Source of the DNA: Candidatus Saccharibacteria bacterium UBA3304
GTDB lineage: Bacteria; Patescibacteriota; Saccharimonadia; Saccharimonadales; Saccharimonadaceae
NCBI GenBank assembly: GCA_002361425.1
Contig: DESW01000003.1
Location: 1-34,536, forward strand
Length of the DNA: 34,536 bases
Direction: 5' to 3'
The first letter of the stretch is position 1. Each line of letters starts with the position of its first letter. The notes beneath the pieces are model-generated. The model worked only from the letters and a program-made list of their open reading frames with translations, did no database searches and was not told the origin of the DNA. The translations under genes and the position numbers were made by a program. Positions 16,344-23,223 of the stretch are shown here, one piece after another.

Positions 16344-16481
16344 TTAGGCGCTAAGGCGTGCGCGACCCTTAATGCGACGGCGAGCGAGAACCTTGCGGCC
16401 GCTTACCGTAGCGTTGCGTTTGCGGAAACCGTGCTCAACTTTGCGTTGGCGCTTGTGTGGTTGAAAAGTGCGCTTTGGCAT
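16344..16481 (-). CDS. rpmH: Ribosomal protein L34
   Basis: A 45-residue large-subunit protein, starting MPKRTFQPHKRQRKVEHGFR and ending RRRIKGRARLSA, the standard L34 sequence pattern (T-x-Q-P-x-x-x-x-R, HGF-x-x-R, R-x-V-L-x-x-R-R-x-K-G-R). AGGA lies about 8 nt before the ATG. First gene of the rpmH-rnpA-yidC-jag operon, reading away from dnaA. Confidence 0.97.
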   Translation of the reverse strand: MPKRTFQPHKRQRKVEHGFRKRNATVSGRKVLARRRIKGRARLSA

Positions 16482-16530
16482 AACTACAATCCTACTTTCT
16501 AATTATTGTTTTATTTAACAAATTATGTCT

Positions 16531-16559
16531 ATTTTACTATTTTTTAGTGGATTTTTCAA
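16531..16559 (-). promoter_or_regulatory. rpmH operon promoter
   Basis: On the minus strand: TTGAAA (16554-16559), a 17-nt spacer and TAAAAT (16531-16536). The leader before rpmH is about 42 nt. Confidence 0.65.
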
Positions 16560-16563
16560 CTGT

Positions 16564-16683
16564 TTTTCCACAGTGCGCTTCCCTATTGGATTTTGCCCTG
16601 TGGAAATCTCGTATCTGTTATTGCATTGCAAGTATTATAAAATAATTCAAATTTGGCGTTTTTAGCTACTAAACTGTGGAAAA
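16564..16683. promoter_or_regulatory. DnaA-box-like sites upstream of dnaA
   Basis: Three one- or two-mismatch DnaA boxes: TTTTCCACA at 16564-16572 (plus), ATTTCCACA at 16599-16607 (minus) and TTTTCCACA at 16675-16683 (minus). The last lies just upstream of the dnaA -10, in the spacer, so DnaA could repress its own promoter there. Consensus is TTATCCACA. Confidence 0.65.
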
Positions 16684-16688
16684 CTCTG

Positions 16689-16694
16689 TATAAT
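16689..16694 (+). promoter_or_regulatory. dnaA -10 element
   Basis: TATAAT, 27 nt before the chosen dnaA ATG. No good -35 is visible, which would fit a promoter controlled through the overlapping DnaA box at 16675-16683. Confidence 0.5.
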
Positions 16695-16721
16695 ATGGAG
16701 AGAAGAGGAGGTCATAAAGAG

Positions 16722-18092
16722 ATGCCAAACAACTGGCAAACGGTTCTGGATGAAATTAAAAGCTCTGTTTCTGACATGGCCTTTAAAACTTATTTCACAA
16801 ATATTAAGTTTATTTCTAACGAAGACGGTATTGTTACGTTTTCCGTCCCTAACTCTTTTGTAAAGTCTTCGATTGAAAAGAAATATTACGATCAGGTAGT
16901 TAATGCCCTAAAGACAGCTGGTTTCGATTGCGAGAGTTTTAATATTGTGGTCGATGATCAGCCAAAGAAAACCGTAATTCGCCGCGGTGTAGAAATTATC
17001 CCTGGCGCACCGGTTAAGAAAAAGACCGATCCTATTGCTTCAGTAGGTAGCATTCTTAAGAAAACTGATATCAGCGCAAATAACGGTTTAAGACCGAATT
17101 ATCGTTTAGATAATTACGTGGTTGGTGGCAATAACGATGTCGCTGTCGGCGCGGCACGCGCAATTATTGATAATCCTGGCGCGGTTTATAACCCACTATT
17201 TATTTATGGTGGCTCCGGTTATGGTAAAACTCACTTAATCCAGGCAATCGGTAACGAGATTCATGATAAATATCCAGATATGAATGTACTTTATGTCACG
17301 ATTGAGCAGTTTTATGGCGATTTCGTCTATTCGATTCAAAATAAGAAGCTAGAAAACTTTAAACAGAAGTATCGTGATCTCGATGTATTAATTGTGGATG
17401 ATTTCCAGTTTATTACTGGTAAGACGGAGTCTCAAAACGAATTCTTCCATACTTTTAACCAGCTTTACAGTAAAAACAAACAAGTCATTATTGCGGCAGA
17501 TAGGTTACCAGCACAAATCGCGACCGTCGATCCACGCCTTGCCTCCCGTCTAACCCAGGGTATCGCGCTTGATATTCAGTTGCCAGATTTCGAAACACGC
17601 TGTGCAATTATTAAGACAAAGGCTGAATTAATGGGCCACGATATCGATAATTCTACTGTGGAATATCTAGCTAATAACTTTAAGACTAATATTCGCGATC
17701 TTGAGGGTGGCCTAAACCAAGTTCTCTTACTATCTGATTTGCGCGGTGTATCTACTAGCGAGGTTATTAATGAAATTAGCCCGGTTACTCAGCAATCCCA
17801 ACACCATATTTCCCCACGCCAAGTAGTTGATAAGGTTGCTAAATATTACAACCTCACATCAAAAGATTTACTTGGCACGAGCCGTATGAAAGATATTAAG
17901 AATGCGCGCCAAGTCGCAATGTATCTAATGAATACAGATCTTGAGCTCAGTACAGTTAAGATCGGTAGCGAGTTTAAGAAGGATCACACTACTATCATGC
18001 ATGGCGTCAGTATGGTCAAAGAAAAAATAAAGACCGACTTTAGCCTCCGCGAGCAAGTTTCAGAGTTGAGGAGTAGGCTTTATGATAACTAA
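16722..18092 (+). CDS. dnaA: Chromosomal replication initiator DnaA
   Basis: A 456-residue initiator. The start at 16722 (MPNNWQTVLDEI) is chosen because AGGAGG is at 16706-16711; ATGs at 16695 and the frame start at 16653 lie on or before the -10. Domain I is residues 1-~85; domain II is a short linker; the AAA+ domain III has Walker A GGSGYGKTHL (~163-172) and Walker B LIVDDFQF (~222-229); domain IV ends with the DnaA signature FKKDHTTIMHGVSMV (~418-432), which reads the DnaA box. Length is typical. DnaA boxes lie on both sides of the gene. Confidence 0.98.
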   Translation: MPNNWQTVLDEIKSSVSDMAFKTYFTNIKFISNEDGIVTFSVPNSFVKSSIEKKYYDQVVNALKTAGFDCESFNIVVDDQPKKTVIRRGVEIIPGAPVKKKTDPIASVGSILKKTDISANNGLRPNYRLDNYVVGGNNDVAVGAARAIIDNPGAVYNPLFIYGGSGYGKTHLIQAIGNEIHDKYPDMNVLYVTIEQFYGDFVYSIQNKKLENFKQKYRDLDVLIVDDFQFITGKTESQNEFFHTFNQLYSKNKQVIIAADRLPAQIATVDPRLASRLTQGIALDIQLPDFETRCAIIKTKAELMGHDIDNSTVEYLANNFKTNIRDLEGGLNQVLLLSDLRGVSTSEVINEISPVTQQSQHHISPRQVVDKVAKYYNLTSKDLLGTSRMKDIKNARQVAMYLMNTDLELSTVKIGSEFKKDHTTIMHGVSMVKEKIKTDFSLREQVSELRSRLYDN

Positions 18093-18195
18093 TTGTGGAA
18101 AAGTTGTTAAGAAGTTCGTTAAAAAGTCTGCGCAAAAGTCGTGGATGAAAAATGTGGATAACTACATTTCTGAAAAAGTTTCACACATAAGTGGT

Positions 18196-18225
18196 GAGTT
18201 TTGCAGAGTTTTAGACAGTTTTGCG
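18196..18225 (+). repeat. Three 10-bp tandem repeats in oriC
   Basis: GAGTTTTGCA, GAGTTTTAGA and CAGTTTTGCG lie head to tail with exact 10-bp period, about one helical turn. A further perfect GAGTTTTGCA is at 18274-18283. A regular array like this would place a bound protein on one face of the helix. Confidence 0.7.
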
Positions 18226-18285
18226 CAGCTAGTTTCAACATGGAAAAATAGTAATTTTAATCTGTTAAGTGCAGAGTTTTGCACT

Positions 18286-18322
18286 TTTTACACAGACCCT
18301 ACTAATACTATTAATAATATTA
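18286..18322 (+). other. DnaA-trio-like unwinding element
   Basis: TTTTACACA (18286-18294), GACC, then eight uninterrupted triplets ending in TA: CTA CTA ATA CTA TTA ATA ATA TTA (18299-18322). This is the order box / GC-rich spacer / 3'-GAT-type triplets described for bacterial DnaA-trio unwinding systems. The box itself differs from consensus at two positions. Confidence 0.6.
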
Positions 18323-18347
18323 AAGAAGGCTTCTAAAGGAGGAAAAA

Positions 18348-19451
18348 ATGGAAGTTGAGGTTTTACAAGAAAGGCTCGCAAAAGCATTAAGCGTTGTAAG
18401 TCGTGTAGCAGCAAGCACAAAAGCCGGGTTGCCAATTCTTAGCAATGTATTATTAAGAGCAGAAGGTAAACAACTTACTTTAACTGCAACCAACCTAGAG
18501 TTAGCAACGGTTGAATATGTAAATGCGAAGATTATTAAGGATGGCACGATCACTGTACCGGCTCGTTTAATTGCTGATTTTATTTCGAATCTTCCAAAAG
18601 ATACAATTAAGATGAAAGTAGATGGTGAAAAACTTACGATTTCCTCCGGTAAGTATAAATCTACTATTAATGGTATTCTTGCCGATGATTTCCCTGAGCT
18701 TCCAACGATTGACGAGAAAAAAGCAGTAGCCTTCAAGATTCCTGCAGATATTTTTAAAGAAGCGGTTAACCAGGTGATTATTGCAGCAAGTAATGATACT
18801 ACTCGCCCTGCTCTTACTGGTGTTTACTTTAATACTTTTGAAGGATCGCTTTATATTGCGGCAACTGATGGTTATCGTTTGGCGGATAGAAAATTCGTTG
18901 ATGATGTAACGAGTGAGATTAAGGCGATTGTGCCAACTCCTGCATTACGTGAAGTTTTGAGTTCCCTTTCGGATAGTATTGAGGATGTAGAAGTTGCAAT
19001 TATTGATTCGCAAATTCGTTTCCGTTTAGGTGAAATTGAGATTACTTCAAAGCTAATTGATGCAAGTTTTCCAGATTATCGCCAGTTGATTCCAAAAGAT
19101 AGCAAAGCAAAAATTAAACTCAATAAATCGGAATTGGTGCGCATGACAAAAGTTGCAGCATTATTTGCGCGTGAATCTGGCGGATCAGTAGTTTGTGAAG
19201 CGAAGAAAGCTGAAGGTAGCTTCGGTGTATCTGCGGTCGCAAGTGAAGTTGGTGAAAACTCTGCGACGATGGAAGCGGATGTGACTGAAGATGGTAAAGT
19301 TACGCTCAACTCTCGCTATTTACTTGATGCGTTAAATGCCTTTATTGAAGATGAAGTTGAATATAGCTTCTCTGGTAAGTTGTCCCCAATTGTATTAAGA
19401 AATATTAAGAACGCGGATTATACTCACATTATTATGCCGCTCAAGAGCTAA
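18348..19451 (+). CDS. dnaN: DNA polymerase III beta subunit (sliding clamp)
   Basis: A 367-residue clamp that encircles DNA and tethers the polymerase. It starts MEVEVLQERLAKALSVVSRV, contains LPILSNVLL and FPELPTIDE of domain I-II, TDGYRLADRK, FPDYRQLIP, and ends with the conserved I-x-P-L-K (HIIMPLKS). Length is the family norm. AAAGGAGG sits just before the ATG. Its stop overlaps the recF start (TAATG), so the two are co-translated. Confidence 0.97.
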   Translation: MEVEVLQERLAKALSVVSRVAASTKAGLPILSNVLLRAEGKQLTLTATNLELATVEYVNAKIIKDGTITVPARLIADFISNLPKDTIKMKVDGEKLTISSGKYKSTINGILADDFPELPTIDEKKAVAFKIPADIFKEAVNQVIIAASNDTTRPALTGVYFNTFEGSLYIAATDGYRLADRKFVDDVTSEIKAIVPTPALREVLSSLSDSIEDVEVAIIDSQIRFRLGEIEITSKLIDASFPDYRQLIPKDSKAKIKLNKSELVRMTKVAALFARESGGSVVCEAKKAEGSFGVSAVASEVGENSATMEADVTEDGKVTLNSRYLLDALNAFIEDEVEYSFSGKLSPIVLRNIKNADYTHIIMPLKS

Positions 19452-20476
19452 TGAACGTCATTCAAAAAATTAGTTTACGAAATTTTCGTTGTCACGATGA
19501 GTTTGCGTTGGACTGTAACCGTCCGACGACGCTCATTATTGGTGAAAACGGCAGTGGAAAAACTTCAGTACTCGAAGCGATTTATATGGCTTTACGTGGA
19601 AAAAGTTTTAAAGCTGTGGATAAAGATATCTTGCGCCGCGAATCTGAGTTCTATCGGATTGAGGTGGATATGTGTGATGCGCAGAAGATTATTATCCGTT
19701 ATAATCCAGCGTTAAATAAAAAAGAGTTTGAAATTGACGGTAAGAAAAGTCTCAGGTTGCCAAAGAAAAATCGCTACCCTGTGGTTTTGTTTGAGCCGAA
19801 TAATATTTATTTAATTGAGTCTTCCCCGTCACGTAGGCGTGATTATTTTGATGAGCTATTTAAACAGATTAATAATAATTACACGGTAATTCTCGGGCGC
19901 TATAATAAGGCACTAAAACAGCGTAATGATTTATTAAAAGTAGAAGGTGTGCAGCGCGACGATTTGTTTTCTTGGGATATTCTCTGCGCGCAGTATGGCG
20001 CACAAATAAAAGCAATTCGTTTAGAAATCCTAGAAAAGATTAATGAGCGAATGACGGATAATTATCGCTGGATCGCAAAAAATGAAGATAGCTGTCAGAT
20101 AGCCTATGTGGGTGAAAAAGTCGACGAGAACGCGTATATGGCGCGTCTAGCGGCAAATTTTGACCGGGATGTAGCTTTGGGTTATACGAGCTTCGGTGTG
20201 CATCGTGACGATTATGAATTTATCTTTAATGGATCGCCAGCAGATGGTTCTGCTTCACGCGGCGAAATGCGTAGTATTATCTTGGCTCTGAAGTTTATTG
20301 AAGCTGGGATTCTTGAAGAAGAAACCGGTGATAGACCAGTTGTGTTATTGGATGATATTTTCTCTGAGCTTGATGAGATGCGTCAAAAACATTTAGTGCA
20401 AAACTTTAAAGATTATCAAATGATTGTGACGAGCACGAATGTGCCGGCCGAAATGACGGTTAATAAGAGTTTATAA
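19451..20476 (+). CDS. recF: DNA replication/repair protein RecF
   Basis: A 341-residue SMC-like ATPase that helps load RecA at gaps. Walker A GENGSGKTS is at ~31-39, the ABC signature region SRGEMRSIILALKF at ~268-281, and Walker B PVVLLDDIFSELD at ~296-308. It begins ISLRNFRCHDEF, typical of RecF. It overlaps dnaN by 1 nt. At the 3' end it overlaps the convergent 20460..21434 gene by 17 bp. Confidence 0.95.
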   Translation: MNVIQKISLRNFRCHDEFALDCNRPTTLIIGENGSGKTSVLEAIYMALRGKSFKAVDKDILRRESEFYRIEVDMCDAQKIIIRYNPALNKKEFEIDGKKSLRLPKKNRYPVVLFEPNNIYLIESSPSRRRDYFDELFKQINNNYTVILGRYNKALKQRNDLLKVEGVQRDDLFSWDILCAQYGAQIKAIRLEILEKINERMTDNYRWIAKNEDSCQIAYVGEKVDENAYMARLAANFDRDVALGYTSFGVHRDDYEFIFNGSPADGSASRGEMRSIILALKFIEAGILEEETGDRPVVLLDDIFSELDEMRQKHLVQNFKDYQMIVTSTNVPAEMTVNKSL

Positions 20477-21434
20477 TTTTTAGAATTTTCTTATCAATAT
20501 TTGGAGCGTTATAAGTCGTGAAGAGTGGTTGTGGGGTGGTTACTTGTTCCCAGGAGCCATCTTCATTTTTTCTAATGACTACGAGATAGTGTGCGTAATT
20601 TGCGTTTTTATCGTGGCCGTCAATATAGACACTAGTATAGGTGTAGCCACTAGTTTCTTTTAGATCGCTAATGACGTAGTTATTAGGAAGTTGGTAAGCG
20701 GCGCGAATGAATTTTTTGGCATCGGCGATTGGATTTGGTTCGTATTTTTCGAAAGGATTTTTGTTTAAGAAAACAATGTTTTCGCTTTCGAGCTCGACGT
20801 TTTCAAATAGTTTCATTTTTGCGACAGCGACATCGAGATATTTAGGATCGGATTTTACATAAATGACTGGCTTTTTATTGTTGTCATACTGATAGCTAAT
20901 AGAATAAAGTGAATTATTCATTGGGAGATAATTAAGGATTGGATATTGATCTTTAATTTTCTTACCGCGGCGATCGAGAAGCGAACCGACGAGGCCTTCG
21001 ACCTTGGCGTATTCTTGGCTATGTTGGTTGATGTATTCTCTGCCCTCGTCGTCGATAGCGCTTAGGGTGCCATATAATTCTGCCTGCTCGTTTGTGATTT
21101 CGATATCTTCTTCGTAGATTTCGAGATGCTCGTTATATTCAACTTTTAGATGATATTTACCTGGAATTAACCACTGTGTAGAACCATTAGTGACGCGAGT
21201 ATCGTTAAGAGTTACAATTGCGGCATTTGGCGCATATTGAATAATGGTTTTTGTTTTACCGTTGCGATAAATGAGAGTAGAAATCGAATAAATAATTACA
21301 ACAGAAAAAGCAAGAGCGGCGATGATGAAAAATGCTTTAGAGCGAGGGCTCGCTTGCTCGGTGAGGTTTTTTGCGGCGTCTTTAATGGCGGTGGTTTTTT
21401 TGACTGATTTTTTCTCGGTTTTTTTCTTTGCCAT
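20460..21434 (-). CDS. Membrane-anchored PEGA-like protein, last gene of the export locus
   Basis: A 324-residue protein. The start at 21434 (MAKKKTEKKSVKK) is preferred over 21464 because the longer form lies inside the upstream gene and GGAAG is present; the gap to the upstream stop is 4 nt. A basic N-terminal region is followed by one membrane helix (~35-55). After that comes a ~45-residue PEGA-like beta module (APNAAIVTLNDTRV, then STQWLIPGKYHLKVEYN) and a C-terminal domain of ~200 residues that I do not recognise. The basic lysine-rich start places the N-terminus in the cytoplasm and the rest outside. Being co-transcribed with the wall hydrolase and VirB4 genes suggests a structural or anchoring part of the same apparatus. 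Confidence 0.7.
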   Translation of the reverse strand: MAKKKTEKKSVKKTTAIKDAAKNLTEQASPRSKAFFIIAALAFSVVIIYSISTLIYRNGKTKTIIQYAPNAAIVTLNDTRVTNGSTQWLIPGKYHLKVEYNEHLEIYEEDIEITNEQAELYGTLSAIDDEGREYINQHSQEYAKVEGLVGSLLDRRGKKIKDQYPILNYLPMNNSLYSISYQYDNNKKPVIYVKSDPKYLDVAVAKMKLFENVELESENIVFLNKNPFEKYEPNPIADAKKFIRAAYQLPNNYVISDLKETSGYTYTSVYIDGHDKNANYAHYLVVIRKNEDGSWEQVTTPQPLFTTYNAPNIDKKILKIINSY

Positions 21435-21438
21435 TTGA

Positions 21439-23223
21439 TTACTTCCACACCTTATTTTGAACATTATTTGTATAATTTAGACCGTTTCTCGAAGAGTATT
21501 TTGGATTACGGTACCAGCGGACGATTGAGCCATTACCGAAGAGAAGGTCTTCGTGGCCGGCCATTGGTGCGCGAGCGGAACTTTGACCATAAGAAGCAGA
21601 AGCGATCTTTGAATTAAAGCCAGGTATTTCACCAACATAAATGAAAGTATGTCCATTCGAGAATGCGATATCGCCGGCTTGGAGAATACTGGTATCAACT
21701 TGGCGATTCGGCGAGCCGTTTAATAGAGTCCAGTTATGCGATTTTACCCATGCTTCCTGAGTGTCGGTTGCACCTTTGCTATCGTTATAGCTTGGCTCGA
21801 GACCGGAGTTTTGAGTGAGAATAGTAACGAAGCCGCCACAATCGATACCTGGAACGCCGTTAATTGAACCACCGACGTAGCGTCCTTCGCTCATTGATTG
21901 CGAAACAGCTTCGGCATAGCCTGGCATACGATTAGTGAATGGTGCTGGATGATATTCTGGCCAAGCATAAGATTTGATGAGCGATGCGAATTCGCCAGTA
22001 ACGGAACAACCCTTTGAGTTTATGTTACTGTTGACTGCTTCATAAAGAATATCTGCGAAGATTTTTGCACCTTCGGAGTTTGGATGAATCCAGTCGTAGA
22101 AGTATTTATCGCTATTGCCCTTCATTTCTTTTTTCCAGTCAGCAACGACAATGTTTGAATGTTTCTTGGCGTATTCGAAAAAGAGTTCGTTATTACTCTC
22201 GTACTCGTTCATAGTACTCCAGTTTGTAACGAAGACGATATTCTTATTATTACCAATAGCATTAATTGCTTCGTCGATGTCGGCTTCGGTGAGGTTAGGA
22301 CTGTTGGCGCCAAGAGCGAAAATGACGTTATCTTTAATATTTGTTGTGTTTTTTACAACATCTATTGCTTCATCCCAACGACGGCCAACCTTTGCGATGA
22401 TTCCTTCTTGTTTGATGTCGGAGAACTTTTCGAGAAGTGCGCTATTAGATGCGACGGTAATGGAATCACCGAAGATAGTGAGGTTTCTACCGTTTTCTTC
22501 GCCGCTAAGATTTTTGCTTACACTGGTGCCTTTGCCGGAATATTGTTCGTAGAATTCTTTAGCGAAGTCGCGACGAGCGGAAGTGCCCTGATATAGAAGA
22601 CCTTTATATGGTTCGTAATAAAGAATTGGTGAGTTGCCGCCGACGGCGCGCTCGAAGATTGCAAGGAAGGCTTCAGCTGCAGCTTCTACGGTTGTTTGCT
22701 TTTTAACTTCAGTAATCCAGTCAAAGTCGGCGTGTTCCATGGTGTAGTTAAGCTGAATCGAAAGGAGCTGATCGAGGTCATTGGCTGGAATATCTTTTGA
22801 CTTCCCGGCTGGCCACCATTCGGAATCGAAATATTTACCGAGGCCAGCACTATTAATTTGTTCGACGAGTTTTGGCGCGTAGCCGAGATACCACTGGAAG
22901 AGGCCCCAATAGGAGCTATTGCTTGCGCGAGTCGGTTCGACACCGGTTTCCGCTTTTGCGTTACCAAGGATACCGGCGACTTGAACATCGGAAAAACCTT
23001 GGTCGATATAGAAGTTCCAAATCTTTTCTTCGATGGTGTCGCCAGCGAGTTTAGTGGCGGAAGAGCCGCAAAGATCATCGCTGCCGTTTGGATTGTAATA
23101 GAAAATATTATTCGTATTGAACATATCAAGAACATCGTCACTTGGAGTGGCGGCAAAAGCAGGCTGATTAATAAGGAGACCTGCAACTAAGAGGTAGACG
23201 ATTGTTTTGATTGTCTGTTTCAT
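21439..23223 (-). CDS. Secreted three-domain cell-wall enzyme: phage-type lysozyme + SGNH hydrolase + NlpC/P60-like
   Basis: A 594-residue protein with a signal peptide (1-25). Domain 1 (~60-230) resembles the phage tail lysozyme family: IWNFYIDQGFSDVQVAGILG followed by NAKAETGVEP, with E92 the candidate catalytic acid, and SSYWGLFQW. Domain 2 (~246-400) is an SGNH hydrolase: FGDSIT with S254, GAN with N307, and D377-x-x-H380 in DWIHPNSEGA, so the triad is complete. Relatives of this fold deacetylate or acetylate glycans. Domain 3 (~415-575) looks like an NlpC/P60 or CHAP cysteine peptidase: GIDCGGFVT (C462), LQAGDIAF, and GHTFIYVG (H525). The start overlaps the upstream gene as ATGA. All three activities target peptidoglycan in known families. 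Own-wall remodelling for machine assembly and host-wall attack are both possible. Confidence 0.85.
   Translation of the reverse strand: MKQTIKTIVYLLVAGLLINQPAFAATPSDDVLDMFNTNNIFYYNPNGSDDLCGSSATKLAGDTIEEKIWNFYIDQGFSDVQVAGILGNAKAETGVEPTRASNSSYWGLFQWYLGYAPKLVEQINSAGLGKYFDSEWWPAGKSKDIPANDLDQLLSIQLNYTMEHADFDWITEVKKQTTVEAAAEAFLAIFERAVGGNSPILYYEPYKGLLYQGTSARRDFAKEFYEQYSGKGTSVSKNLSGEENGRNLTIFGDSITVASNSALLEKFSDIKQEGIIAKVGRRWDEAIDVVKNTTNIKDNVIFALGANSPNLTEADIDEAINAIGNNKNIVFVTNWSTMNEYESNNELFFEYAKKHSNIVVADWKKEMKGNSDKYFYDWIHPNSEGAKIFADILYEAVNSNINSKGCSVTGEFASLIKSYAWPEYHPAPFTNRMPGYAEAVSQSMSEGRYVGGSINGVPGIDCGGFVTILTQNSGLEPSYNDSKGATDTQEAWVKSHNWTLLNGSPNRQVDTSILQAGDIAFSNGHTFIYVGEIPGFNSKIASASYGQSSARAPMAGHEDLLFGNGSIVRWYRNPKYSSRNGLNYTNNVQNKVWK

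Larger units (their letters stand above)
18093..18347. other. oriC: Candidate replication origin (oriC) in the dnaA-dnaN gap
   Basis: The 255-bp gap holds a perfect DnaA box TTATCCACA on the minus strand (18153-18161), a variant TTTTCCACA on the minus strand (18094-18102), three head-to-tail 10-bp repeats (18196-18225) plus a fourth copy (18274-18283), and an AT-rich run of NTA triplets (18299-18322) next to a box-like TTTTACACA. Position between dnaA and dnaN is the usual place for bacterial oriC. An 84-codon open frame (18082..18336) covers the same stretch but is not treated as a gene. Confidence 0.75.

Noticed and set aside
18082..18336. 84-codon open frame between dnaA and dnaN
   Set aside because: It lies across DnaA boxes, tandem repeats and the triplet array of the origin, overlaps dnaA, has no Shine-Dalgarno, and its product looks like no known protein.
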